Assembly: GCA_034440575.1 (NCBI GenBank)
Contig: JAOTOL010001655.1
Coordinates: 2,429,501 to 2,493,500 of the forward strand
Length of the DNA stretch: 64,000 bases
From: Imbricaverruca yamaguchii
Taxonomy: Eukaryota; Arthropoda; Thecostraca; Neoverrucidae
Direction of reading: 5' to 3'
Part shown: piece by piece, positions 33,736 to 44,333 of the stretch
Position numbering within the stretch: position 1 is the stretch's first letter
How the letters are laid out: each line of letters starts with the position of its first letter
The notes under the pieces: model-generated
Told to the model about the DNA's origin: nothing
The model's database searches: none
The model's input: the letters and a program-made list of their open reading frames with translations, nothing else
Translations under genes and position numbers: made by a program

Positions 33736-36380
33736 CATGTTAACTATTACTCAAAATGTCGTAGTATCCCATAATGTAAGCGTCTTTATGGAGTGTACTT
33801 CATGTAAATTACTTAGAAGACATCACTCTACACTGTAAATAGTAAAGAAGACATTTTATCAATAGAGCCTCCAATGATTTGGAACAATTCATGTTCGGTT
33901 CTGCCATCATTTCGCAGGCCACTTCTTGCCTGCTGAACATGTCGACCCTGTGTCCGAATTCCTTCCAGGGTTTGTCAATAGTGCATGAGTAATATTACGG
34001 ATAATAGTAAACGAATCGGAAACTTTCTGGCGGCACTTTGATGCTTGCGACCACCGACAGATACTAGTGACATCTATCGAACAATCGGAGAACTAACAAT
34101 GGATAGGAGATGCAAAGGACCCTCCATCGAAAAGGCTTGACGGGATGGTGAAAGATAGCTGTATCGGCCTTCTATCACGCGTCATTTGAAAACAAAAACT
34201 GCGCTTTCGGCGCCAGCCGGGGACGCATACTCCAGTAGCCACCATCCCTTCCGCCGCCGCATAGAGCCATGCAGCTCGTGATCAACCAACCTGTGCCGAC
34301 TAACTGAGGGGAGTGGAGTGTCAGGATAGCCGGCAGAAAACAAGGGGGAGCACCTGCCCCTTCCCTGAAACCTGGGACTCGTCTGGGGTGTAAGCCAATT
34401 ACATTCCGATAACACCCCCCCCCCCCCCAGGGCTGCTGATTTGTCAAAGACCAATTGGCTGATAGGAGCAAATGTAGAACATTGATTAGGCCAATGGGCC
34501 CTGGAGCAGCCTTTGGAACCCTTTGAGGCACTGTCAGGGAGCCCTGCATGACCCCCTTGCAGCTGCCACATCTCCCATGTTAACACTCGCACGGCCGGAT
34601 GGATGGGTAAATACCTACCTTTCCCCCATGACGTTTCGTACCATAGCCAAAAAAACGTTCGCACTAGAGCTCTGAAATCTACAGTTCTTTATGCTATATC
34701 AATTCGACACTCGCAAATGTCGCCACCTCTCGATATCCATCATTTCATGAGCCCTTTTTGACGACCCATTTCTTTTCGACAAGCCGGAGGGCCCTTTTCA
34801 AACGCTTGGACCCTATCCACCAGGTCAGGTATCCTTTCTCGGCTTGGGCTCCGCCGACAGCCCGGCTCGGCCGAGTTAGAAGTTCAATTTGCGGAAAGCT
34901 TGAAATATCGAAACGTTTTGCCTGTCCAAGCGAACACTTGTAACCAAAACGAATTTTTTTTATTTGCGATATGCTCACGGGCATTGAGGCCACTGGAGGT
35001 CACATGACCTGAGGTCATGGAACATATTTTAATCATTTATCACACATACACATATTATCCGAATTATACTTTTTACCTTTTGGAATTCGAAAATATCCGG
35101 ACATCAATATTTTGAATGATATTTAACATAGTTATCGACCACCGAACATAACCATGCAGAGTAACCGTCCAGAAATTCCCCATGCTATAACTTCTGAACT
35201 GTTGACCTGATCGAAGTAAAATTTACACAGCTGCATTCCGGGCATAGGATAACCCCATACAACAGTTTTAGTCCAGATAAGAGATGAGGGTGCCGAGCCC
35301 TTCTCGATCTTCTGTGGAATGCCCCACCTCTTCCAAGTAAGAGATGAATGCAAAATTATGAGGAAGAATTTCCAATAGGAAATGGTAGTTTTCCTACTTA
35401 CGTAAGATACAAACATATGACATATCATTTAAATCATATGATAGCATGTGCTATGATATGATGCACCAGATAGCATACAATAATTAAAATAGGCAAGTCA
35501 ATGTATCATGAATACGTGATGGAAGTGTGTATGCTTTATGACAAAATACAAATATATAGTTACTTACAAACCAAACCAACACAGACAGAAAGAAACATAT
35601 AATGCACGTAAGGTTAGTGATAGCATCTCACATGTGCACCCCATGATTACTTTTTCTTACTATATAATTATGTCAAACCTGCATGACTTTTGAATACATG
35701 GCATATATCACCAACCCAAAACCTTGATAACCGATGAAAATACTGAGCCATGTACCTTAGGTAAATATTGCGATATTTTGTGTCAGACAATTCCTCCTTC
35801 AGATTGCTCCTCAGTTTCAAATCCGACATCCTCCAGCCAAAACCTTTAGTTTCAGAGCTGCATGTGAAGGTGAAAATAATACATTTACGGCGAACCCTTC
35901 ACCAATGTGTGAAGCTAAACAAAAGCACAAGCAGACTAAATAGCGCCCTTTCAGATTTTCTCGTGATTTATAGTAAATAACTGGGCAACGCAATGGATAA
36001 TTCCATGCTTCACTTGATCCGAAACGCGAAAGTTACTTCCAAAAACACACACAACGCTCCATAAACGCAGTACACCACGACATACGTTTAAATGTCCCCT
36101 GAAACAAATCAATTGAGGCACAGATGCTTTAATTAATTCCTTATCGCCGCGGGGCTTCATGCAGCAGGCCTAGCTTCTCCAAAAAGCGGACATTGTCTGA
36201 AACTAAACGATGCGTTAATCTTCAACGTAGGAATGTGCAGCTAGAAAGAAACAATATCCTATCCAGCATTAGCTTCAGCATCCCACCATCGGGTTGGCGT
36301 CCTTGGTCGCCGATTCCGGGGAGTTTCATATCCGTCCTCCATTATCCGTGGTAATGCCCAAATAATAATTACCACGTGCA
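33736..36380. other. No gene seen; poly-C run at 34425-34441
   Basis: Nothing codes convincingly on either strand. A poly-C run lies near 34430. The remainder, particularly 35000-36100, is A+T-rich. Confidence 0.4.
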
Positions 36381-36394
36381 AAGCTTCCATCTTG

Positions 36395-36557
36395 TTGGGT
36401 GGTTATTGGTTACTACGACACATCGACCGTTGAGTCATGTAGCGTCGCCAATTTCTCACGCCGATTGGTCGCGGGCGAAGAGTAGCGACAGATGAGACTC
36501 GAACCTACAACCTTTCGATTGTGAGCCGAGCAACTTACCCCTGGGCTACTCGTCCCC
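36395..36557 (-). repeat. SINE-A copy 2, perfect 14-bp target-site duplication
   Basis: This is the cleanest family member, 163 bases. The minus strand starts GGGGACGAGTAGCCCAGGGG, has the B box GGTTCGAGTCTC, the shared body TCTTCGCCCGCGACCAATCG and a 3' end AATAACCACCCAA. Identical AAGCTTCCATCTTG flanks it at 36381-36394 and 36558-36571. These borders define the full element and its transcription direction. Confidence 0.92.
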
Positions 36558-36571
36558 AAGCTTCCATCTTG

Positions 36572-37403
36572 GTATGCGACGTCAATCAGTAAGTACATGA
36601 CGTAATGAGATAAAGGGACAAGGAAATGCAATTCTACAAAGTTGAACGTAACTTGCCACAATTATGCATGGCAAAATGTAGGTGAATTCAAATCCGTCAT
36701 AAAATTTTAATTCATATACAAACAGCCCACTGCAATGTTGTCCACAGAACTCAGCACATATAGTCACATTAGTTCACCAGTTGATGGTCAGCATTCTTGT
36801 AGCTGTTGCCATGTCACATTCTCCGGTATCCAAACGCATCCGAGCTTTGAATATGTTGAGAATATAGTGTTGGGTTTTCCCTAACATCTGGGGATATTCC
36901 TCAGCAATCTGTGTCGAAAATAACACATGTTTTGCTTAGCAATCCCAATGGGCTCAGTGGTCACAATTTCACAAATATACAGCGCCAAATTTACCGGAAA
37001 GCGGAATATCCAGCGAAAAACCAACTGAATTGATATGATGAACATGGCAAGAGCAAGACGGCAATGTATTTCCTCAGGATACCTATGTGCATCACTACCT
37101 CACATTACCAGTTCGGTAGGAGATTCGAGTAGCATTTCAAGTTCTGTAAGACATCATCATTGTATTACATCCATGCCGGGGGATTATATTTTATATTAAA
37201 AAATTGGGGTGGGTGCAATACATGCAACAGGCAGACCCAAATGGATTTGGAGGATCCATAGGATTTCATGTTCAAAGTTGGTATCATTGGGTGGGCAAGA
37301 CGCCATGAAGTGAGTCAAGCCCCATCAAAAATGTACAAAAAGACAACCATATCCCTTCATACGGACTACGAAGTCAGGTGCAGTGGGCGATATTTCAGTT
37401 TAG
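36572..37403. other. No gene seen; 3' flank of the glycosyltransferase gene
   Basis: No coding signal. The stretch 37330-37403 lies just past the minus-strand stop codon of the GT31 gene and should contain its 3' UTR. No clear poly(A) signal stands out. Confidence 0.35.
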
Positions 37404-38436
37404 TCACCAATTTGACCAATATCGCGCCGGATAGTTGGTGAGTGTGATGTTTGAGGCGCACAATGCATCTACGTCGAACCTACGAGTGGCGTAAACAAAG
37501 AGGTCCATATTCCTGCCGTCGTCGGCGTACTTGTCCGAGTGCGAGAGCACACAGTGGGACAGTGCGCACAAGTCGCCGCCAACCACATGGTTGAAGCACT
37601 GTTGGTCCCACTGGTGACGTGCCACGCCGGCCGCCTCGGCCACGATTCCCGTGATGAACACGTCCTCCAGGTGGTGGTAGCGCGTGCCCAACGCCGTGCT
37701 GTACAGCCGCGCCGCGGCCGCGCCGGGCACCAGGTAGCCCGGGCCGAGCACGAACTGCGGGTACTTCTCCCAGGGCCACTCTCGGACGTCACTGTACCAG
37801 GTGCTCTGCAGGCGGATCGGACCGCAGTCAAGGCACAGGTGGCCGTGGATGCCGCCGACGTGCGACAGCGCGACCACGGTCTCGGCCAGCCGGCGCACAG
37901 TCACCAGCACGTCGTCGTCAGTCTTGACCACAAACCGAACGTGGCCGCAGTGCGCCTGCACAAAGTCCAGCAGGCTGAGCGTCTTCAGGCCCAGGTGGTT
38001 GTAGTGCTCCGTGACGTTCGACTGCAGGATGTCTCCGAATTCGGCCGCCTCCTGTCCACGGCGCGCTGCCACGCGCCGAAGCTCGCCGATTCTTTCTCAT
38101 CCGCCTGCCGGAGTCTAGCCTTCGCCACCTCATCGTCGATCTCGATCTCGTACTCGTCCTCACGGAAGTTGTTGAACGCCTTGTCGATGACGGCGTCGCG
38201 ACCCAGCACGAAGAGCAGGCGCAGGCCGCGCTCGGCCGCCTCGGCGCCGTACGTGCGCCGGAAGATGGCCCGACGGCCGGCGGAGCGCGGTCGCGACGTG
38301 ACGGCGAGCAGGGCCGCGGGCGTCGTGCGCCCGTCGTCCGGGCAGATCGACACGGGAGCATGACGGAACGATGATGTGTAGATGTCGCGTGTCAGCGGCA
38401 CGCTATCGTCGACCGCCAGCTGTTCCACAGGTGTAT
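37404..38436 (-). CDS. GT31 beta-1,3-galactosyltransferase-type enzyme, frameshifted
   Basis: Golgi enzymes of this family add galactose or N-acetyl-hexosamine in beta-1,3 linkage to glycans. On the minus strand: AALLAVTSRPRSAGRRAIFR with RRTYG (family RxxxRxTWG), LRLLFVLGR, FGDILQSNVTEHYNHLGLKT (with an NVT sequon), VRFVVKTDDDVLV (the metal-binding DxD), YPQFVLGPGYLVPG and EDVFITGIVAE, ending YPARYWSNW and TGA. The frame shifts once at about 38090-38100, in GAGAAAGAA: 38494-38100 is in one frame and 38095-37404 in the next. An acceptor-like TTACAG lies at about 38437, so the N-terminal membrane anchor is probably on an exon further right that was not found. All core motifs are intact, so a sequencing error in the short A-rich word is as likely as a true pseudogene. 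Confidence 0.75.
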
Positions 38437-38791
38437 CTGTAACGGAGTTAGGTGGTCTAGTATCTGTAACGTTCGATCTAGCGCTGCTACACATCGGGTA
38501 CGCCGACGAATGAGGCGCCGAACAGTCACGTTAAAATCAGACGGCAGGCACCGTGTGATAGCGCGCGTTGTCTACCGTCAATGCCGGCATAGCGTGCCCC
38601 AATTTTACGCCGATTGTACTGTTCTGGAATCACAGGATATTAAGTTGCATATTAACTACACATTAATTAGCTACACGAAAGCAAGGGCCGTTATCAGCCG
38701 TGGTTTCTTCTGCTCTCTTCGTCCGATGACGAATCCAGCAAGGGATGCATTACTCCCTCATGAACTAGCTTACACTTTAGTAGTTGTAGCA
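38437..38791. other. Upstream part of the GT31 gene; intron or 5' sequence
   Basis: The minus frame of the enzyme stays open to about 38524 but without typical signal-anchor sequence. TTACAG occurs twice (near 38437 and 38465) as possible acceptors. Beyond 38530 no coding signal was recognised. Confidence 0.35.
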
Positions 38792-38934
38792 GGTAAGTTG
38801 CTCGTCTCACAATCGAAAGGTTGTGGGTTCGAGTCTCACCTGTCGCTACCCTTCGCCCGCGACCAATCGTCGTGAGAGATTGGCGACGCTACATGACTCA
38901 ACGGTCGATGTGTCGCAAAAACCAATAACCAGCC
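38792..38934 (+). repeat. SINE-A copy 3, 5'-truncated
   Basis: Starts at GGTAAGTTGCTCGTCTCACA, lacking about 17 bases of the family head, and runs through GGTTCGAGTCTC to ACCAATAACCAGCC. Flanks AGTAGTTGTAGCA (38779-38791) and AGTAGTTGCAGCA (38935-38947) form a 13-base target-site duplication with one difference. The A box is partly lost, so this copy would not be transcribed from its own promoter. Confidence 0.85.
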
Positions 38935-38947
38935 AGTAGTTGCAGCA

Positions 38948-40016
38948 AGTTTTACCTACCACACAGGCTCCCTCTTGTATACTTTCACAGCTAACTGCAG
39001 TGACGTTGTAACACCATGTAATACTAGGTTTTGTCATTTCAGATCTCACAAGTTTGTTTCTGCTTTCTATGACATTCCCCGGTGGCATCCTCATCGGAAG
39101 ACTCTTGGCTCTGGATGTTTGAGAAACGTCGATCTGCGCTCGCTGAGCTACATACCATCCGGTTTCGACCGTAGTAGCTTACATACACCTAGACACCCCT
39201 AATTATAATCTCATGACATAAAAACAAGCATTCATCCATCAGATATGCCAGCTGCAGTGCCAGGCACGCACACAATGCAGAGGTGGTACAGTTCACATCA
39301 TATTACGCTGTGCCACAATCAACGCAGTTACGGTTGTCACGGTAATCGATTACGATATACCGGTAGGCTATCAAGCATATATCACCAGTGTAGCGCATGA
39401 TTTAAAATAATTTGAGGGTGTCTTATGTCCGTACATATCACAAGTAAAGCAGTATTGTATGTCAAATGCCGTCTCGTCAGCATCTCGTTATGTTGTTCGA
39501 GCATGTTTTGGTATGGTGCTCCACTTCATCATTGAATAGTCAAACGTCTCCTGAATGTCGTTACAGCAAAATAGTCTGGCGGGCGACATGCATAACCTTC
39601 GTGGGGGATTTTCAACTGGTATGTACACAACATTGGTGCCCGGTAGCTTCTAGTTTGTAAAGTGAAACGTGAGAGTTATTCTTCATGACAAGGCGTGATG
39701 TTTTCCTTTTTGTATATGGTAAGCTTGGTATCAATCCTGCTATTCGCAGGCTCTAGGTGCCTTCTAGGTGCAATATATTGCAGTATTTTCCCATCAGTTT
39801 TGTATGCGGATGTTAGTGTTGTTTTTCTTAGTTCATGCAAATTTTTGTGCCGTGGCTTTGTTCCATCTGCTGCTTAGTGAAGTGCTTCTCCACCTGGTGT
39901 TTGGTGTCTTGGTCAATGTCCGTGTTGGAATAGCTGTTGTTCATCAGAACTTGATTTAGTCGCACAAGTTCTTTGTGTAGGGATATCCAATCAGAGCAGT
40001 GCTCTTCTTACGGGAG
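38948..40016. other. No gene seen
   Basis: T-rich sequence with short open frames. No recognisable domain or RNA signal. Confidence 0.4.
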
Positions 40017-40042
40017 ATCTGGTGGTATATTTACGTATGTAA

Positions 40043-40123
<81 letters not shown>

Positions 40124-40186
40124 ACCAGATGTTGGTAGCATATAACTATAATATCTATGTTGGTATTCTATTCTACCAACATAGAT
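40017..40186. repeat. (AT)n array in a long hairpin, followed by a second hairpin
   Basis: The arms ATCTGGTGGTATAT (40017-40030) and ATATACCACCAGAT (40117-40130) are perfect complements around an (AT)n run at about 40047-40120. Next to it, ATCTATGTTGGTA (40153-40165) and TACCAACATAGAT (40174-40186) form a second perfect hairpin with an 8-base loop. The first structure could extrude as one continuous cruciform. It may be an expanded AT site inside a small inverted-repeat element. Confidence 0.85.
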
Positions 40187-40207
40187 GGTGTGGAAACCAA
40201 AATAGTC

Positions 40208-40455
40208 GACCCGGTAGCTCAGTTGGTTAGAGCGCTGGCCTGCACTGGACTCCCCTGTCCTGGAGCACAGGGCTCGAGTCGCTTCGTGCATTCGCATTTA
40301 GCCCCCGGCTGGGTAAGTTAGTTGGCAGCTGGCCAGATGAGGCCGGGGACGAGCTTCCGGCCGGCCGTGTCAGTGCATTGACGGCACGTTAAACTTTCGG
40401 TTTTCATTGGGCTGCGGCTGGGACGGCATACTCTGTGGCGTCACAAACGAAGCCA
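40208..40455 (+). repeat. SINE-B copy (tRNA-derived)
   Basis: Begins CCCGGTAGCTCAGTTGGTTA, with a near-perfect pol III A box (TAGCTCAGTTGG). It has GGCTCGAGTC as B box and a body GCATTTAGCCCCCGGCTGGG then GACGAGCTTCCGG, and ends near GTCACAAACGAAGCCA. A second, more diverged copy is at 33545-33735 on the minus strand. The insert between the tRNA-like D arm and the B box makes a functional tRNA gene unlikely. Confidence 0.75.
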
Positions 40456-40517
40456 GTTAGTTAGTTAGTTATTGGGGTTTAGGGGCGCATCGACTGCAGA
40501 GATCATGCAGCGCCCAT
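40456..40517 (-). mobile_element. 62-bp retroposed 3' tail with (TAAC)n end
   Basis: This 62-base insert sits between two perfect copies of ACAAACGAAGCCA (40443-40455 and 40518-40530), a 13-base target-site duplication. Read on the minus strand it starts ATGGGCGCTGCATGATCTCT and ends CCCCAATAACTAACTAACTAAC, so it looks like the last bases of a LINE or SINE whose RNA ends in TAAC repeats. The parent element is not in the window. It lies inside or at the end of a SINE-B copy. Confidence 0.7.
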
Positions 40518-40593
40518 ACAAACGAAGCCACAAATGCCGATGTCTTCGCCATGAATCTGTGATATGATATATCACACCACCACTGCCGCAGAG

Positions 40594-40751
40594 GGGAAGA
40601 ATAGTCTAGGGGTAAGTTGCTCGTCTCACAGTCGAAAGATTGTGGGTTCGAGTCTCACTTGTCGCTGCTCTTCGCCCGCGACCAATCGACATGAGATATT
40701 GGCGACTCTACATGACTCGACGGTCGGTGTGTCGTGAAAACAGATAACCAA
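40594..40751 (+). repeat. SINE-A copy 4
   Basis: Starts GGGAAGAATAGTCTAGGGGT, has B box GGTTCGAGTCTC and the shared body TCTTCGCCCGCGACCAATCG, and ends GATAACCAA. Flanks CCACTGCCGCAGAG (40580-40593) and CCACTGGTGCAGAG (40752-40765) form a 14-base target-site duplication with two differences. Confidence 0.85.
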
Positions 40752-40793
40752 CCACTGGTGCAGAGAAGCAACCGTGTATGATTACTGGCATAA

Positions 40794-42858
40794 AGACATA
40801 AGACATAAAAGATTAGTGCAACTATGAGCCACAAGGGCCCTTCTTGGTTGCACTCTGTACACTGAACCAGTTGCCCACCAAAACTGTCAATCAGCCCTCC
40901 CTGTAATACTGAAAAGCAAGCCCTATATTCTTACAATGATTGTCTATGCTGTTTTTAAAGATGTTCAATGTGCTGCTACTGACGATGTTTTCTGGCAGCT
41001 GGTTCCAGTGTTCCACTACCCTGTTGGTGAAGAAAGTTTGCCTTAACCTTGTTCTGCTGTGGTTAATTTTAATTTTGAATTGATGACCTCTAATTGCATC
41101 ATTTCTGTTAAATTCAAACATTTCCCCAAGGTATCCCCTCTCCAGACCATTGACAAATTTAAAGACCTCGATGAGATCTCCTCTCAGCCTTCTATATCTA
41201 AGTGAAAACATATTCAATTTCTTCAATCTTTCCTCATATGCCAGGTTGCTTATGCCATTAACCATTTTTGTAGCCCTCTTTTGTACTCTCTCCAAAAGCC
41301 AACAATCTTTTTCATAGCTAGGAGACCAAGCTTGGATGCAGTATTCCAAATGTGGCCTGACGTATGCACAGTAAAGCTTCCTGGTCACTTCCTCACTTCT
41401 GTATGATACATTCCTATTTATTGCCCCGAGCATTCTCAGTGCCTTCTTCCTGGCTTCCTTGGTCTGTTCTGATGCCCCCAGTTTTGTGTTTAGAATAACA
41501 CCTAAATCCTTCTCCTGTTGAGTCACTGATAGCACTTGGCCACCCATCAAGTATGGACCCTTCATATGCTGCTTACCTACATGCATGATTTTGCACTTAT
41601 CAAAGTTAAATTTCATTTGCCATTCTTCGGACCACTTCACAAGTTCGTCTAAGTCTTTTTGCAGCGAGATATGCTCATCCTGACCTGTTATTGCCCTAAA
41701 GACCTTCAAATCATCCGCAAATTTCAAAACTTTACTGCTTAGGCCACTTTCAATGTTATTTACAAATATAATGAACAGTAATGGCCCTAGTACTGACCCC
41801 TGGGGGACTCCACTAAGAACATTTTGCCATGATGACTTTGCACCATTTAGCATCACTCTTTGCTGTCTATCTGAAAGCCACAACTCTATCCATTTTAAGA
41901 TGCTACCTGCAATACCATGGGACTGAAGCTGTATCATTAACCGTTTATGGGGTACCTTGTCAAAGGCCTTACTAAAGTTAAGATATGCTACATCAACCTG
42001 ATTTCCCTGATCAAATTGTTCTGTGGCGAAGTTCAAAAAGTCCAAGAGGTTTGTTAGACACGATCGTCCTTTTCTAAACCATGTTGAGTATTTTGAATCA
42101 ATCTGCTACCTTCCAGATAACTAACTATTCTATCCTTGATAATTGATTCGAGTACCTTGCATACTAGGGATGTGAGACTTATTGGCCTATAGTTTTCAAC
42201 TTTCCCTCTTTCTCCTTTCTTGAAAATAGGAACTACATTTGCCCTTTTCCAATCGGTTGGAATTTCATTATGCGAAACTGATCTACAAAATATTATACTA
42301 AGTGGAAATGCCAGTTCCTTTTCAGTTTCCCGCAACACCCTAGCATAAATTTCATCAGGTCCTGCTGTCTTATTTTGCTTTATTTTCCTGATATGATTGT
42401 AAACAACATCACTATCAATGAAATCAACATCATTTGTCAGATCCCATGTCACTGAACTATGGTGTATGGTCGGCAGATTGGTCATATCTTCCAATGTAAA
42501 CACTGATTTGAACTGCTTGCTCAGCTCCTCAACCATCTCACTATCCTCACCCAATGTAGTCCCGTTTACTTCCAGTGGACCAATTGTGCTAGAAACTTTA
42601 CTCAGCTTGTAGAAACTAAAGAACTTTTTTACTGTCCCCATTACAGTTTCTAGCTAAATCCAGTTCTTTTGCTCGCTTTGCTGCTCTGGTTTTTTGCTTC
42701 ACAGTGTCTCTAGCTTTTCGATACGCCTTTAGATTAACGACATTTGAGGCTTCTTTAAAAACTCTAAATGCAGTTTTCTTAGCCTTAATTGCTTTTATCA
42801 CGTCTGGTGTAAGCCATGCTGGCTTTCCTACCCTTCTTTTGCGTCTTGCTTTTGGCAT
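40794..42858 (-). pseudogene. CR1 LINE copy 2 (linker, RT, 3' UTR)
   Basis: Minus strand. A basic linker (KPAWLTPDVIKAIKAKKTAF, 42858-42630) leads to a pre-RT region (RKIKQNKTAGPDEIYARVL), RT (VVPIFKKGERG, YRPISLTSLVCKVLE, LNFSKAFDKVPH, LSGVPQGSVLGPLLF, KFADDLKVF with catalytic Asp-Asp intact), thumb (AYVRPHLEYCIQAWSP) and C-terminus (TNRVVEHWNQLPEN). Two one-base frameshifts are visible, near 42630 and at about 42079. The second is a lost C that copy 3 still has (AAACCATG against AAACCCATG). The endonuclease is missing. The 3' UTR ends in TCTTTATG-type repeats at 40794. The 5' edge joins the 40-bp minisatellite at GGCATG. Confidence 0.85.
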
Positions 42859-44333
42859 GCGCTGCCTGGTATCAGTGTCGCTCCTGTATTACCGGCATGT
42901 GCTGTTTGGTGTCAGTATGGCCCCTGTATTACCGGCATGTGCTGTTTGGTGTCAGTGTCGCTCCTGTATTACCGGCATGTGCTGCTTGGTGTCAGTGTCG
43001 CTCCTGTATTACCGGCATGTGCTGTTTGGTGTCAGTGTCGCTCCTATATTACCGGCATGTGCTGTTTGGTGTTACGGTGGCTCCTGTATTACCGGAATGT
43101 GCTGTTTGGTGTCAGTGTCGCTCCTGTATTACCGTCATGTGCTGTTTGGTGTCAGTGTGGCTCCTGTATTGCCGGCATGTGCTACCTGGTATCGGTATGG
43201 CTCCTGTATTTTTGGTGTCAGTGTCGCTCCTGTATTACCGGCATGTGCTGTTTGGTGTCAGTGTCGCTCCTGTATTACCGTCATGTGCTGTTTGGTATCA
43301 GTGTCGCTCCTGTATTACCGTCATGTGCTGTTTGGTGTCAGTGTGGCTCCTGTATTGCCGGCATGTGCTGCCTCGTATCGGTATGGCTCCTGTATTTTTG
43401 GTGTCGGTGTCGTTCCTGTATTACCGGCATGTGCTGTTTGGTGTCAGTGTCGCTCCTGTATTACCGCCATGTGCTGTTTGGTATCAGTGTCGCTCCTGTA
43501 TTACCGGCATGTGCTGTTTGGTGTCAGTGTCGCTCCTGTATTACCGTCATGTGCTGTTTGGTATCAGTGTCGCTCCTGTATTACCGACACGTGCTGTTTG
43601 GTGTTAGTGTCGCTCCTGTATTACCGGCATGTGCTGCCTGGTATCAGTGTCGCTCCTGTACTGCCGGCATGTCCGTCTGGTGTCAGTGCGGCTCCTGTGT
43701 TACCGTCATGTGCTGTTTGGTGTCAGTGTTGCTCCTGTATTACCGGCATGTGCTGTTTGGTGTCAGTGTCGCTCCTGTATTACCGTCATGTGCTGTTTGG
43801 TATCAGTGTCGCTCCTGTATTACCGACACGTGCTGTTTGGTGTCAGTGTCGCTCCTGTATTACCGGCATGTGCTGCCTGGTATCAGTGTCGCTCCTGTAT
43901 TGCTGGCATGTGCTGTTTGGTGTCAGTGCGGCTCCTGTGTTACCGTCATGTGCTGTTTGGTGTCAGTGTCGCTCCTGTATTACCGGCATGTGCTGTTTGG
44001 TGTCAGTGTCGCTCCTGTATTGCCGGCATGTGCTGTTTGGTGTCAGGGTGGCTCCTGTGTTACCGACATGTGCTGTTTGGTGTCAGTGTCGCTCCTGTAT
44101 TACCGGCATGTGCTGTTTGGTGTCAGTGTCGCTCCTGTATTACCGGCATGTGCTGTTTGGTGTCAGTGTCGCTCCTGTATTGCCGGCATGTGCTGTTTGG
44201 TGTCGGTGTCCTTGTTCCGACATGTGCTGTTTGGTGTCAGTGTCGCTCCTGTATTACCGGCATGTGCTGTTTGATGTCAGTGTCGCTCCTGTATTACCGG
44301 CATGTGCTGCTTGGTGTCAGTGTCGCTCCTGTT
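42859..44333. repeat. 40-bp minisatellite, about 36 copies
   Basis: Consensus unit GTGCTGTTTGGTGTCAGTGT + CGCTCCTGTATTACCGGCAT. Units start exactly 40 bases apart over most of the array (for example 42901 and 42941), with a few shortened ones containing TATTTTTGGTGTCAG. As 40 is not a multiple of three, each frame repeats every 120 bases. All three plus frames stay open over hundreds of codons (up to 597) with Cys-rich peptides. No start context, splice signal or non-repeat domain supports a gene. Confidence 0.92.

Noticed and set aside
40208..40290. A true tRNA gene
   Set aside because: The head looks like a tRNA but the distance to the B box and missing acceptor pairing fit a SINE, and a second copy exists at 33545-33735.
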